64,000 nucleotides of DNA from NORP240 sp965222175 (GCA_965222175.1 OZ244938.1:2232001-2296000); one strand, 5' to 3'. Counted from the first letter of the stretch, positions 44,057 to 54,357 are shown. The notes: generated from the letters alone by a model not told the origin. Numbers and translations are program-made.

Positions 44057-44692
44057 TCAGCCGGGCATGGGGCCGAGCTCGAAAAAGCGCCCGGCGCTCC
44101 AGACCCCAAGCCGCTGCCTGCCGTCCACTTCCCTGCATTCAGCGAGATCGACCAGCTGATAAAACACCGCCCGGGATAGCAGCGCCTCCAGGCCCTGCCT
44201 GACAGTAACCACCGGATGGGGTTGGGGCTCATCTCCTGTCCCCGCCGTCTCGGTTACCCGTATCTCATGGTCTTTGCCCACGACCAGCTGCTCATCGGTG
44301 TTCAGGGTCAGGGTGATTACCTGATCGCCGTCCCGTTCACTGATTTCCGCCTGCCCGGCGACAAAGGGACAGTCTTCCACCTGTATGCCCACTTTCTCCA
44401 CCGGCGTTACCAGGAAATACCGGTCCCCTTCCCGCTTCAGCACGGAAGAGAACAGGCGAACCAGCGCCGGCCGGCGGATGGGTGTGCCTTCGTGATACCA
44501 GGTCCCGTCCCGGGCGATACGCATGTCCATCTCGCCACAATAAGGGGGATCCCAGCGGTGAACCGGTGCCGGCCCCGGGGCTTTGATGTACCGGGATATG
44601 GCTTGCGGATCCATGGCCGGGGTGGTTGTCTGTCCACCGCCGGCGGACTTGCCGTCACCGTCTTTCGCGTCGTTGTCATGCCCTTCAGTCAA
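44057..44692 (-). CDS. DUF1285 family protein
   Basis: The best-supported start is TTG 44692, with GGGAG seven bases upstream, giving 211 residues. An in-frame ATG at 44614 (185 residues) has no ribosome-binding site but fits the usual family length. The DUF1285 core is clear: VHRWDPPYCGEMDMRIARDGTWYHEGTPI at about residues 43-72, LVRLFSSVLKREGDRYFLVTPVEKVGIQVEDCPF, and GVWSAGRFFELGPM at the end. The family is widespread in proteobacteria, cytoplasmic by appearance, and of unknown function. The Gly- and Asp-rich N-terminal extension (DNDAKDGDGKSAGGG) is likely unstructured. The gene stands alone between etfBA and the divergent mnmH operon. Confidence 0.88.
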   Translation of the reverse strand: MTEGHDNDAKDGDGKSAGGGQTTTPAMDPQAISRYIKAPGPAPVHRWDPPYCGEMDMRIARDGTWYHEGTPIRRPALVRLFSSVLKREGDRYFLVTPVEKVGIQVEDCPFVAGQAEISERDGDQVITLTLNTDEQLVVGKDHEIRVTETAGTGDEPQPHPVVTVRQGLEALLSRAVFYQLVDLAECREVDGRQRLGVWSAGRFFELGPMPG

Positions 44693-44936
44693 GTCGTTCT
44701 CCCGGTAATTTACCGTTGACCTGCAATCCGACGGTCCTTGGCGGACCCAGGGAGGAATCCCCGCTACTGTAGCCCCCGGACCGGGCCGGTTTCAAGAAAA
44801 CTGACGACAGGCGTTGCCGGGAACCGCACCATTCTGCACAACCAGGATCGCTATGGCAGCTCACTGCCGTAATGGTAGACTTGCCCGTTTGTCGTCCAGC
44901 GAATACCGTCGACCAGCCGGATCAATTCCCCAGTTT

Positions 44937-46052
44937 ATGCCAGAGTCTATTTCTGCAACCGCCCTTCGCTCCCTGCTGGTGAACAACACGCCCCTGATCG
45001 ACGTGCGGGCGCCGATAGAATTTGCCCGGGGAAGTATACCGTCTGCAGTCAATCTTCCCCTGTTGGATGACGCTCAGCGCGAAGCCGTGGGTAAACGGTA
45101 TCGTCAGGCCGGCCAGGACGCGGCCGTCAGGCTGGGTCATGAATTGATCAGCGGCGCGCTGCGGGACAGCCGGCTGGCGCAATGGTCGGAATTTGTCGAA
45201 GCCCATGGCGATGCCGCCATTTTCTGTTACCGCGGCGGCCTGCGTTCGGCCACGGTCCAGCAGTGGCTTAAGGAACTCGGTCTGCATGTCCCGCGGATTG
45301 CCGGGGGCTACAAGACCCTGCGCAGTTTCCTGGTGAACACGCTGGCAGAGGTGGCCGACACCACGCCGTTATTGCTGGTGGCCGGTAAAACCGGCTGCGC
45401 CAAAACGGACCTGGTCAATCGCCTGAGCCCTGCCGTCGACCTGGAGGGTCTGGCTAACCACCGCGGCTCGGCTTTTGGCCGGCGTGTCAGTCCCCAGCCC
45501 GCGCAGGCCGACTTTGAGAACGCCCTGGCGGTGGCACTGCTGCGACTGCCCTGGGAAGAAACCGAGCGACTGGTACTGGAGGACGAGGGCCGTGCCATTG
45601 GCTCCCTGTCGGTGCCCATGGCGCTATTTCGACGCATGCAGCAGGCACCCATCGCCATCATCGAGAAAGCCCTGCCTGCGCGGGTCGATACGGTGTTGCA
45701 TGCCTACGTGGAAGGCAACTACAGCGATTATCTCGCCACGGCAGGAATCCGGGCGGAACAGGAATTCAGCAACTACCTGCACGACAGTCTTAAGCGGATT
45801 CAGAAACGCCTGGGCGTGGACCTGTTCAGGGAAATCAGGAATGACCTGGACAATGCCCTGTACAGCCACCTGCAGGGACAGGGCATTGACGCCCATAAAA
45901 TCTGGATCGAGAAGCTGCTGCGACTTTATTACGACCCCATGTACGAATACCAGCTGGAGAAAAAGCTGCACCGGATCGTGTTCCGCGGCAACAGCGAGGA
46001 ATTTCTTCACTGGATCTCGGGACTTCGCCTGGTCAGGGCCGGAGCAGCCTGA
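44937..46052 (+). CDS. mnmH: tRNA 2-selenouridine/geranyl-2-thiouridine synthase
   Basis: From ATG 44937 the protein has 371 residues, near the E. coli length of 364. The N-terminal rhodanese domain has PLIDVRAPIEFARG and the catalytic Cys in IFCYRGGLRSATV. The C-terminal P-loop domain follows from LLLVAGKTGCAKT. The enzyme swaps sulfur for selenium in the wobble uridine of certain tRNAs using selenophosphate, by way of a geranylated intermediate. The P-loop reads G-K-T-G-C-A-K-T, with Ala where the usual G before K would be. The stop TGA shares its last base with the ATG of the addB-like gene, so the three genes mnmH, addB and addA are coupled. No selD is in the window. Confidence 0.93.
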   Translation: MPESISATALRSLLVNNTPLIDVRAPIEFARGSIPSAVNLPLLDDAQREAVGKRYRQAGQDAAVRLGHELISGALRDSRLAQWSEFVEAHGDAAIFCYRGGLRSATVQQWLKELGLHVPRIAGGYKTLRSFLVNTLAEVADTTPLLLVAGKTGCAKTDLVNRLSPAVDLEGLANHRGSAFGRRVSPQPAQADFENALAVALLRLPWEETERLVLEDEGRAIGSLSVPMALFRRMQQAPIAIIEKALPARVDTVLHAYVEGNYSDYLATAGIRAEQEFSNYLHDSLKRIQKRLGVDLFREIRNDLDNALYSHLQGQGIDAHKIWIEKLLRLYYDPMYEYQLEKKLHRIVFRGNSEEFLHWISGLRLVRAGAA

Positions 46053-48793
46053 TGGTCCGACGCCTTGATCTGTCCCGGCTGGCCTCCTCTATCGAGCAGG
46101 GTTACACGGTGCTGGTGCCCAACCAGCGAATTCGCACGGCATGCCTGCACAGCTATGCACAGGGCCGGCCCGCCAACAGTTTTCTGACTCCGGATATCAA
46201 TGCCATCGATATCTGGATCCGTAACCGGTGGGCACAGTACGGTAACGAAGGTCGTCTGCCCTTTGCCCGTCGGCGGCTGTTGGCAACGGTCGAGGAAGCC
46301 CTGATCTGGCTGGACATCATCGACAGGGAGCTGGCCGAGAATCCGCTGCTGAACGTGGTGGAAACAGCGGCCTCGGCTCAGCATGCCTACCAGCTGTTCC
46401 GTCTGTGGCTTGACGATGGTTCCGATCCCGACCTCCTGCCGCCCCACAGTTCCGTCCGGGAGCTTTCCCTGTTTCGCCGCTGGGCTGACCGGTTTGGTGA
46501 ATTCTGCAGTGAGCATCAGGTCATCAGCCTGGCGGACGCCACCCACACCTTGATGCGGGAGCTGGCAGCAGGGAACTCAGGTGTACCAGAGCAAATCGTG
46601 GTTCTCAATTTTTACCAGCCGCCGCCCCTTTATTCACGGCTTTTTGAACTATTGACCCATAACAAACCAGAGCGCCGGATTACCACCGCGGCGGCGCACA
46701 GGCCGGCCGGCGCCGTCAAAACCAGTTTCCCGGACTTCGAACACGAAGTCAGAGCCTGCGCGGAATGGGCCCGGGATGTGGCCAGCCAGGATCCGCAACA
46801 TCATGTCGGCATTATCCACCCCGAAGATGATGCCAGCCTGCAAATCCTGGAACGGGTATTCCGGGACGTGTTTGTGCCGGAGACCCTGCTGCATCCAACC
46901 CGGCCTGGTCAGGCCTTCAATTCCTTCTCCACGTCCACACCGATAATTGGCTCGGGACTGATCAGCGACGCCTTGCTGGTCCTGGATCTTGGCACCGAGA
47001 ACCAGGACAGCCTGGACTTCTGTCGACTCCTGCGCAGCCGGTTCCTGACCGGCCATGAAGAAGAACAGGAACAACGCCTGCTTCTGGAAGCCCGCCTGCG
47101 TGACATCGTCAACACGCGCTGCACACTCTCACAGCTGGTGAGCATCATGAGTCGGGAGGACGCACCCTATCACTGCCCGTTGCTGGCCGCCAGCGTGCTG
47201 AGGCTGCTCACCCTGCTGCGTGAAAACCGCAAACCGGGAAGTCCCGGCAGCTGGGCCAGGTTGTTTGGTCGTCAGCTCGAGCTTATGGGCTGGCCTGGCC
47301 CGACGGCGATGAGGGATCCCTACCAGCAACAGCTACTGCAACAGTGGCAGAACACCCTGGACAGGTTTGCCGGGCTCGACCCGCTGTTCCCATCCATCAG
47401 TCGCGAAAAAGCCCTGGCCAGTCTGCGTACGCTGTTGCTGAAGTCAGCCACTTATCCTGCGTTCGACCCTCAGTGCCAGGTCTCTTTTTACACACTGCAC
47501 GATGCTGCGGGTACCGATTTCACGCATACCTGGTTTCTTGGATTCAGCGATCAGGCCCAGCCTTCTCCGCCTTCACCGTCACCGTTTCTGGGACACGATG
47601 CACAGCGCCAGGCCGGGATTCCCGGTAGCCAGAGCCAGGTGCAGCTGCTTCTGGCCAGACAAGCCCTGGACATTGTCTGCCGCTCCACCACAGTGGAAAT
47701 TCGCGGCAGCTTTCACCTGCAGGACGGTGACGAACAGTTTCGCGAGAGCTGCCTGCTGGACTCATTCGAGCCGTCGACACCACCTGACGTGACGCCCACT
47801 GTCCTCAACCAGCGGGCCCTGGCCGACCTGGCCCGGTATCAATCGGTCAAGGTCGCCGATGATGCGCCGGTGCCCCTGTCCACGACAGAGAAACTCACCG
47901 GGGGCCAGGCTATCGTCAGCGACCAGTCAAGCTGCCCGTTCCGTGCCTTTGCCCGCCATCGGCTGCACGCCGAAAGCCTGGAAATTTTTCGCAACGGTCT
48001 CGATGCCAGGGCACGTGGTACTGCCACGCATATCGCCCTGGAGCACCTGTTCCGCCAGGTCCGCAGTCGCGATGCGCTCCAGGCACTGGATGATTCGCAA
48101 CTTGATGCCGCGATTTCCCACAGCGTCGGACAGGCCGTGGATGCGCTGCAGCAGCGATTTCCCCAGCAGATGACTCCGCGTTTCAGTGACATCGAAAAAA
48201 CCCGTCTGAAGAACCTGCTGCACGTGTTCGCAGACCTGGAAAAGCAGCGGGACGCCTTCGACGTGGTGGCTACGGAGAGACCGCTGGACTGGAGCCTTGA
48301 CCCGCTCAGTATCAACCTGAAGATCGATCGCATAGATCGCCTCAACGACGGCAGCCTCGCGGTGATCGACTACAAGACCGGCAACAACCGGACCAACCCG
48401 GTGAGCCGGCTGGCGGCAACGCGACCGGAAAACCTGCAGCTGCCGCTGTACTACTGCGCCGCCTCGCGACACCTTGACGCGCCGGTCAACTGCGTAGCCA
48501 TCGCCCAGGTAAACAGCAGAAAAACAGCATATTCTGCTGTTGCCGCCACTGACAATTTTCACCCCGGGGTCAAACCCGTGGCGGAAACCAAAGAATTCAG
48601 CGAAGACTGGCAGACCGTGACCGATCACTGGCAACGGCTCATCGCGCAGCAGGCAGCGGATTTTCTGGCGGGACAGGCCCAGGTGGATCCGGTCAACGGA
48701 CCACAGACCTGTAACTACTGTGACCTGCAGCCATTGTGCCGGATCCAGGAACTGCAGCCATCGGGAGAAAACGACGAGGAGCCGGAATCGTGA
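46052..48793 (+). CDS. addB: AddB-like PD-(D/E)XK exonuclease subunit
   Basis: The protein has 913 residues. It lacks an intact Walker A, as expected for the inactivated helicase fold of AddB in proteobacteria. The C-terminal nuclease shows DRIDRLNDGSLAVIDYKTGN (the D and D-Y-K of a RecB-type nuclease). Its iron-sulfur staple is visible as one Cys in SSCPFRAFARH and a C-x2-C-x5-C cluster in CNYCDLQPLC. With the AddA-like helicase-nuclease it resects double-strand breaks for RecA, replacing RecBCD. Its start overlaps the mnmH stop, and its stop overlaps the GTG start of the next gene. The pair matches the family often labelled probable DNA repair protein in proteobacteria. Confidence 0.9.
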   Translation: MVRRLDLSRLASSIEQGYTVLVPNQRIRTACLHSYAQGRPANSFLTPDINAIDIWIRNRWAQYGNEGRLPFARRRLLATVEEALIWLDIIDRELAENPLLNVVETAASAQHAYQLFRLWLDDGSDPDLLPPHSSVRELSLFRRWADRFGEFCSEHQVISLADATHTLMRELAAGNSGVPEQIVVLNFYQPPPLYSRLFELLTHNKPERRITTAAAHRPAGAVKTSFPDFEHEVRACAEWARDVASQDPQHHVGIIHPEDDASLQILERVFRDVFVPETLLHPTRPGQAFNSFSTSTPIIGSGLISDALLVLDLGTENQDSLDFCRLLRSRFLTGHEEEQEQRLLLEARLRDIVNTRCTLSQLVSIMSREDAPYHCPLLAASVLRLLTLLRENRKPGSPGSWARLFGRQLELMGWPGPTAMRDPYQQQLLQQWQNTLDRFAGLDPLFPSISREKALASLRTLLLKSATYPAFDPQCQVSFYTLHDAAGTDFTHTWFLGFSDQAQPSPPSPSPFLGHDAQRQAGIPGSQSQVQLLLARQALDIVCRSTTVEIRGSFHLQDGDEQFRESCLLDSFEPSTPPDVTPTVLNQRALADLARYQSVKVADDAPVPLSTTEKLTGGQAIVSDQSSCPFRAFARHRLHAESLEIFRNGLDARARGTATHIALEHLFRQVRSRDALQALDDSQLDAAISHSVGQAVDALQQRFPQQMTPRFSDIEKTRLKNLLHVFADLEKQRDAFDVVATERPLDWSLDPLSINLKIDRIDRLNDGSLAVIDYKTGNNRTNPVSRLAATRPENLQLPLYYCAASRHLDAPVNCVAIAQVNSRKTAYSAVAATDNFHPGVKPVAETKEFSEDWQTVTDHWQRLIAQQAADFLAGQAQVDPVNGPQTCNYCDLQPLCRIQELQPSGENDEEPES

Positions 48794-51700
48794 GCTCCCT
48801 ACCCGATCAGGCAGCCCGCCTGCAGGCCCTGCACCCGCAACAATCCTTCATCGTCCAGGCTCCCGCCGGCTCCGGCAAGACCGAGCTTCTCAGCCTGCGC
48901 TATCTCAATCTGCTGAGTACCTGCGCGGAACCGGAAGAAATACTGGCCATCACGTTTACCCGCAAGGCCGCCAGTGAAATGAAGGACCGGATCATCAGGA
49001 CCCTTCGGAAAGCCAGCTCCTCGGCACAGCCCCAGGCCTTTGACAGTCCACTGGAGTCACAGCGTCATCGCATCGCCCGGGCGGCACTGGCCCAGGATGC
49101 GAGGCAGAACTGGGAGATCCTGGACAACCCGTCGCGGCTCAGAATACAGACCATCGACAGCTTCTGCCTGAACCTGGCAACAAGAATTCCCCTGCTGTCC
49201 CGCCTTGGCGGATCGCCCAATGTCAGCGACGACGTGGCAGCAAGCTTTGACGATGCCATTGCCAATACCCTGCAGGCACTGAACATGGACAGTGAACTGG
49301 GCGATGATATCGCCGCACTGCTGGCCCACCTGGACAATGACATCGGCCGCGTGGAAAAGCTGCTTCATGGCCTGCTGCACAACCGTGATCAATGGCTCCC
49401 CTACGTGGTCAACGTGCAGCACGGCAGTGGCATTGACCGCCAGTACCTGCAGGACGCCCTGGATGAACTGGTGAGCGAGTCCCTGCTCCGGGTTTACGAG
49501 CAACTGGCGGGCCACGAGGCCGAGCTGGCCGCACTGCTTGAACATGCCATTGCTCACCTCCCGGAAAAGCTGGAATCCGGACCCGTAGACATTCTGCCCG
49601 TCGGCCGTCTGCCACCCCGCTCCCCGGCGGGCCTGTCCCGCTGGCGGCTGGTTGTCAACATCCTGCTGACCCTTAAGGGGGAATGGCGCGCGAAGATTGA
49701 CAAACGCCAGGGCTTTCCCGCCGAAATTCCCGGCGACAAGGAGCAGACCGCCACCTGCAAACTGCGTAAACAGCAATGGCGGGACCTGGTGGACAGCCTG
49801 TCCGGGGACGAGGAGCTGCGACAATCCCTGTCCTATCTTGTGCTGTTACCGGAGCCTGAGCTGGAGGACCGGCAATGGGATTTCCTGACCGCTCTGTCAA
49901 GAATTCTCACCCACCTCAGCTCCCAGCTGCTACTGTCATTCCGACGCCTGGGACAGGTAGACCACGCCCAGGTTGCCGCTGCGGCCTACAGCGCGCTTGG
50001 CGACGATGAAAACCCCACGGACCTGGCCCTGTCCCTGGATTACCGTCTGCAGCACATCATGGTGGATGAATTCCAGGACACCTCCAAGCTGCAGATGGAC
50101 CTGCTGGAAAAATTGACGGCCGGCTGGCAGGCCGGGGACGGCCGTACCCTGTTCCTGGTAGGCGATGCCATGCAGTCAGTTTACGGTTTTCGGGACGCCA
50201 ACGTCGGCATCTACCTGAAAGTCCGGGAATCCGGCCTTGGGCAGATTCCCCTGGAGGCCCTGACCCTGCAGAGCAATTTCCGTTCCCAGGCCAGGCTGGT
50301 GGACTGGGTCAATGACACCTTCGCCGATGCCTTCCCAGCCCGGGCCGATCAGTCCACCGGTGCCGTGCCGTTTACCGCGTCGGTCGCCAGCAAGCCAGCA
50401 CTGGCAGACCATGGGGTTACCCTCGACCTGACCAGCCATGAAGCGGAGCAAAGCAAACTGGCCAGGCAGACCGAAGCCGCCGGCGTGGTTGCCCGGGTGC
50501 TGGAACTGAAGGCCGCCGACCCGGATGCCAGCCTGGCAATCCTGGTACGCTCCCGGGGCCACCTGCAGGCACTTGTTCCCGCCTTGAGAGCGGCGGCTAT
50601 CAGCTGGCAGGCCACCGATATCGACAGGTTACAAAGCCTGCCGGTTATCGAGGACCTGCAATGTCTCACCCGGGCGATCATCAACCTCGGCGATCGCATC
50701 GCCTGGCTGGCGATTCTGCGAGCGCCGTGGTGCGGCCTGTCCCTTGCCGACCTGCTGGTCATTGCCCGGGACGCCGACCAGCGCTGCATCTGGACAGTAC
50801 TGACGGATTACCAGGAGAACAGGGCGCTGTCTGCCGACGCCAGGGACAGGCTCAGTGACTTCGTCAGGGTAATTGACTATGGCCTGCGCCTGCACAAGCG
50901 CGCGGGACTTCGACAGGTGGTGGAGGCCATCTGGACATTGTGCGGTGGCGGAGCCCTGGCGCTGACCGCCACCGAACAGGCCAGCGTGGCCCGTTACCTG
51001 GACCTGCTGCAGCACTATGAGCGTGGTCAATCGCTGCGGGATTTCAACGACTTCGCCAGCCGGGTGGCCGCTGCCTTCACGCCATCCGTTCCGGCCAGGG
51101 ACGGACACCATGCAGTGCATATTCTCACCATGCACAAGGCCAAGGGCCTGGAGTTCGACCACGTCATCCTGCCCTGCCTGGGCGCCCGGCCGCGCGGCAC
51201 TGACAAGGCGTTGCTGCAATGGCACGAGCGGGTCAACCGTCACGGTGACATCCGCCTGTACCTGGCTGCCCTGTCGCCTACCGGCAGTGACGACGATCCG
51301 CTTTACCGGCTGCTGCGGTTCGAACAGGAGCGCAAATCCCGTTTCGAGAACGTGCGCCTGCTGTACATCGCCACCACGCGGGCGCGTAAATCCGTCACCC
51401 TGAGCGCCACCCTGGAACGCAATGCCAGGGGCGAAGTGGTACCCTGCAAGGGCAGCCTGCTGGATTACATCTGGCCACAATTGCAACGGACAACCGCCGG
51501 TAACGAAGGCGGCCTGGTCGAAGCCCTGGAAGACCGACTGCAAGCTGTCGGCAGTCAATCGCTGGCAGGGCCAGCCGGCGATGGAGCCACTCCCGGTGCG
51601 TCGATCCGTCGCTTTGACCAGCCCCTGTGTCTGACACCGGAAGACTCCGCCCTCATCGACAACTTTGGCCAATGTCCCGTGGACGGCGCCGGGGATGACA

Positions 51701-52281
51701 CCGGAACCCGGCAGCAGGAACCGGCCGCCGATGACGCCGGTTCCAATGGCGAAACCGAGCCGGCGGCTACCATCGGCACGCTGATTCATGAGGGCCTGGA
51801 AGTGCTGACCACCAGCCCCGCTACCCTGGATGATCCCACGGCCCTGGAAAGCCTGCGGGAATACCGCGGGCTGCGCCTTCGTCAGGTGATTGCCGGGGAA
51901 GACGCCGTGAGCGAAGCCCTGGCATTTATCGAGGAGTCCCTTGCCAACTGCCGCGCCAGTCCCCAATGCGCCTGGCTGTTCAACAATGCCCTTGAAGCAA
52001 GCGCCACCGAGTTGCCCGTATCCCGCTGGCACGGTGGGCAGCTGTACCAGTTCGTGGTGGACAGGACTTTTATCGATTCCGCCGGCACCCGCTGGATTAT
52101 TGACTATAAGACTGCCGCTCCGACTGCCGGCATGGCGGAAGCCGATTTCCTGGACCGCCAGTCTCAGCACTACCGGCCACAGCTGGAAAACTACCGCCGG
52201 GCATTTACCGAAATGGAATCCAGGCCAGTGAAAATGGCGCTGCTGTTTACCGCCATCCCCAGGCTGGTGGAATTGACCTGA
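48790..52281 (+). CDS. addA: AddA-like UvrD-type helicase/nuclease
   Basis: The start is GTG 48790, overlapping the addB stop and preceded by GAGGAG; it gives 1163 residues. Helicase motifs run in order: Walker A APAGSGKTELL, motif Ia ITFTRKAASEM, motif II VDEFQDTSKLQ, motif III LVGDAMQSVYGFRDAN, motif V HILTMHKAKGLEFDHV, and motif VI LLYIATTRARK. The C-terminal RecB-type nuclease has VVDRTFIDSAGTRWIIDYKT. It unwinds DNA from broken ends and cuts one strand while AddB handles the other. A low-complexity insert rich in Gly, Asp and Glu lies around residues 960-1010. The gene ends the mnmH-addB-addA operon; I see no clear terminator in the 53 bases before the convergent hpt. Confidence 0.93.
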   Translation: MSSLPDQAARLQALHPQQSFIVQAPAGSGKTELLSLRYLNLLSTCAEPEEILAITFTRKAASEMKDRIIRTLRKASSSAQPQAFDSPLESQRHRIARAALAQDARQNWEILDNPSRLRIQTIDSFCLNLATRIPLLSRLGGSPNVSDDVAASFDDAIANTLQALNMDSELGDDIAALLAHLDNDIGRVEKLLHGLLHNRDQWLPYVVNVQHGSGIDRQYLQDALDELVSESLLRVYEQLAGHEAELAALLEHAIAHLPEKLESGPVDILPVGRLPPRSPAGLSRWRLVVNILLTLKGEWRAKIDKRQGFPAEIPGDKEQTATCKLRKQQWRDLVDSLSGDEELRQSLSYLVLLPEPELEDRQWDFLTALSRILTHLSSQLLLSFRRLGQVDHAQVAAAAYSALGDDENPTDLALSLDYRLQHIMVDEFQDTSKLQMDLLEKLTAGWQAGDGRTLFLVGDAMQSVYGFRDANVGIYLKVRESGLGQIPLEALTLQSNFRSQARLVDWVNDTFADAFPARADQSTGAVPFTASVASKPALADHGVTLDLTSHEAEQSKLARQTEAAGVVARVLELKAADPDASLAILVRSRGHLQALVPALRAAAISWQATDIDRLQSLPVIEDLQCLTRAIINLGDRIAWLAILRAPWCGLSLADLLVIARDADQRCIWTVLTDYQENRALSADARDRLSDFVRVIDYGLRLHKRAGLRQVVEAIWTLCGGGALALTATEQASVARYLDLLQHYERGQSLRDFNDFASRVAAAFTPSVPARDGHHAVHILTMHKAKGLEFDHVILPCLGARPRGTDKALLQWHERVNRHGDIRLYLAALSPTGSDDDPLYRLLRFEQERKSRFENVRLLYIATTRARKSVTLSATLERNARGEVVPCKGSLLDYIWPQLQRTTAGNEGGLVEALEDRLQAVGSQSLAGPAGDGATPGASIRRFDQPLCLTPEDSALIDNFGQCPVDGAGDDTGTRQQEPAADDAGSNGETEPAATIGTLIHEGLEVLTTSPATLDDPTALESLREYRGLRLRQVIAGEDAVSEALAFIEESLANCRASPQCAWLFNNALEASATELPVSRWHGGQLYQFVVDRTFIDSAGTRWIIDYKTAAPTAGMAEADFLDRQSQHYRPQLENYRRAFTEMESRPVKMALLFTAIPRLVELT

Positions 52282-52334
52282 AGATTGTCTGCCGGGGAAA
52301 GGCTACGGGCTTGGCCTGACGCGCCTTTGGGCGG

Positions 52335-52889
52335 TCAAAGGTCATCATCGTGAATTGCGTAAATACCGGGCGCGTTACGCAGGTAGCCGCGGTAATCCAT
52401 CCCGTAACCGAACAGGTAGCTGTCTTCGGCCGTCAGGCCGACAAAGTCAACAGCCATACCGGCTACCTTGCGATCATGCTGTTTTTCGATGAGCACGGCG
52501 GCAAAGACTTCGCGACCACCCCGGTGAAGACAGTAGTCGCGCACCAGGGCGAGGGTTTTACCTTCATCGAAAATGTCGTCAATCAGCAGTATTGTCCGGC
52601 CTTCCAGCGGCAACGTGGGAGTCGCCCGCCATTGCAGGTCGGTGCCCCGTGTTTCGCCCCGGTAACGCGTTGCATGCAGGTAATCCATCTGCAACGGGAA
52701 GTTCAGGCGAACGGACAGTTTACCGGTTACAATGACGCCACCGTGCATGATGCACATCAGGATGGGATCCCGGTCTGCCAGTTCAGCCCTGATGGCACCG
52801 GCCATTCGATCCAGCGCGGCTTCGACTTCGTCTTCACTGTAGAGACAGCGGGCTCTCTGCCAGACCTGTCTGATTTGGTTCGGCGTCAT
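52335..52889 (-). CDS. hpt: Hypoxanthine-guanine phosphoribosyltransferase
   Basis: The 184-residue enzyme salvages hypoxanthine and guanine with PRPP. The PRPP-binding motif ILLIDDIFDEGKTLALV is unmistakable. LMCIMHGGVIVTGKL is the flexible first loop, and VDFVGLTAEDSYLFGYGMDYRGYLRNAPGIYAI is the family C-terminus that stacks on the purine. A good AAGGGG precedes the ATG at 52889. It is transcribed convergently with addA and stands alone. The 178 bases between it and nagZ hold nothing I can identify. Confidence 0.96.
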   Translation of the reverse strand: MTPNQIRQVWQRARCLYSEDEVEAALDRMAGAIRAELADRDPILMCIMHGGVIVTGKLSVRLNFPLQMDYLHATRYRGETRGTDLQWRATPTLPLEGRTILLIDDIFDEGKTLALVRDYCLHRGGREVFAAVLIEKQHDRKVAGMAVDFVGLTAEDSYLFGYGMDYRGYLRNAPGIYAIHDDDL

Positions 52890-53067
52890 GCATTTCCCCT
52901 TTCCGGATTTTAAATATCGATCGTTCCATATTTAATCGCCGGCATTTGCTTCGTCGCTGCATGAAATTCCCGGCGCCAGACAGCTATCCGATGTACCAGC
53001 GACCTCGGGCCAGGGCAAGTCCCCGGGGCACGCAACAGCACCCTGCTGCTCTGACCTCCACGGCAGC

Positions 53068-54102
53068 TCAGTCTGTCGACAGGCTACCTATAAGCTGACT
53101 GGCGGACTGCCACTGCGGAGTGGTGCGCAACGTCTCGATGTCGAAAGCCGGTTCCCCACGCATTGTCAGCAGCTTTTCACAGGCCGGGTAGTGAGTTGAC
53201 TCCAGCCAGCTGATCACGGCCAGTGCTGCGGGCCGATCGTTGCAGACCAGGATCATGTCACAACCTGCCTGCAGAGCCCGGCGCGCCCGCGTCACCGCAT
53301 CTCCCGCCGACAGCGCCGCTGCCATGCTCAGGTCGTCGCTGAAAACGACGCCACTGAAATTCAGTCGCTGACGCAGAATATCCTGCAGCCATACCCGGGA
53401 CAGCGCCGCGCACTGATCGTCCACCCGGGAATAGACCACGTGCCCCGGCATGACGGCATCAAGGAGTTCGCTACACTGCCGGAAAGGCAGCAGATCGGAC
53501 TGCAGCAACAATTCCAGGTCGCGTTGCTCTACCGGCAATTCCACGTGCGAGTCTTCCACGACGCTGCCGTGCCCGGGAAAGTGCTTGCCCGTGGCTTTCA
53601 TGCCGGCCTCGTGCATGCCCTGGATAAAGGCGGTGGCCAGCGTGACAATGGTCTGCGGGTCTGCTGCAAACGCCCGGTCAGCGATGATGCGGCTGTCCTC
53701 ACGATAAAGGTCCAGCACCGGGGCGAAGCTGAAATCCAGGCCACAGCCGAGAACCTCGGCAGCCATCAACCACCCGCAGGTCCGGGCCAGGACAACGGCA
53801 CGCTGGCGATCTTCCGCAAACAGCCTGCCGAAGGTGTGCATGGCGGGCAGCCGGGTAAAGTCCTGACGGAAGCGCTGTACCCGCCCTCCTTCCTGGTCAA
53901 CAGCGATCAACAGCAGGGGATTGCATTCGCGGATTGCCGCCACGAGCTCCTGCAGCTGACCGATGGACGCATAGTTGCGTCCATGCAGACCCAGGATGAC
54001 GCCGCCAACCTGGGGATGATGCAACAGTTCCCGGTCCTCGCTATTCAACTGCAGCCCTTCAACGTCCAGCATTAGGACCCCTGGGTCCGGTGGTTTCGAC
54101 AT
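53068..54102 (-). CDS. nagZ: Beta-N-acetylhexosaminidase NagZ
   Basis: From ATG 54102 the protein has 344 residues. It is a cytoplasmic glycoside hydrolase family 3 enzyme that removes GlcNAc from anhydro-muropeptides in peptidoglycan recycling, which in many gammaproteobacteria also sets ampC induction. Visible are LLIAVDQEGGRVQRF, the KHFPGHG loop with the catalytic His-Asp region (GSVVEDSHVELP), MPGHVVYSRVD, and the nucleophile Asp in VVFSDDLSMAAAL. A GTG eight codons upstream is less likely, since GGAA lies closer to the ATG. The nagZ-lexA-topA neighbourhood resembles that of Pseudomonas. Confidence 0.96.
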   Translation of the reverse strand: MSKPPDPGVLMLDVEGLQLNSEDRELLHHPQVGGVILGLHGRNYASIGQLQELVAAIRECNPLLLIAVDQEGGRVQRFRQDFTRLPAMHTFGRLFAEDRQRAVVLARTCGWLMAAEVLGCGLDFSFAPVLDLYREDSRIIADRAFAADPQTIVTLATAFIQGMHEAGMKATGKHFPGHGSVVEDSHVELPVEQRDLELLLQSDLLPFRQCSELLDAVMPGHVVYSRVDDQCAALSRVWLQDILRQRLNFSGVVFSDDLSMAAALSAGDAVTRARRALQAGCDMILVCNDRPAALAVISWLESTHYPACEKLLTMRGEPAFDIETLRTTPQWQSASQLIGSLSTD

Positions 54103-54357
54103 ATTTTCCGGCTTCCTTGTGTACACGAACAGCCGCGGATTATTGCAGAAGCCCGCAGCAGATCAAAACGCAATAACCAGGCGGTGATCGGGCAACCGGT
54201 TGAAGTACTCTTGATTCTTGCAATCAAACAGGCGTATAACAATAAACACACCGGCGGAAAAAACATGCCCTTAGCGGACAACGGCAGCATTTGAACAGAG
54301 GGAAGCAGCACGCGACAACGACAGAGCAGAAGGCTATTAACCCCTGAAGGAGTGTGG

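Noticed and set aside
50629..52170. A 513-codon minus-strand frame inside addA
   Set aside because: The plus strand encodes intact UvrD-type motifs throughout; the antisense translation is low-complexity with no domain.
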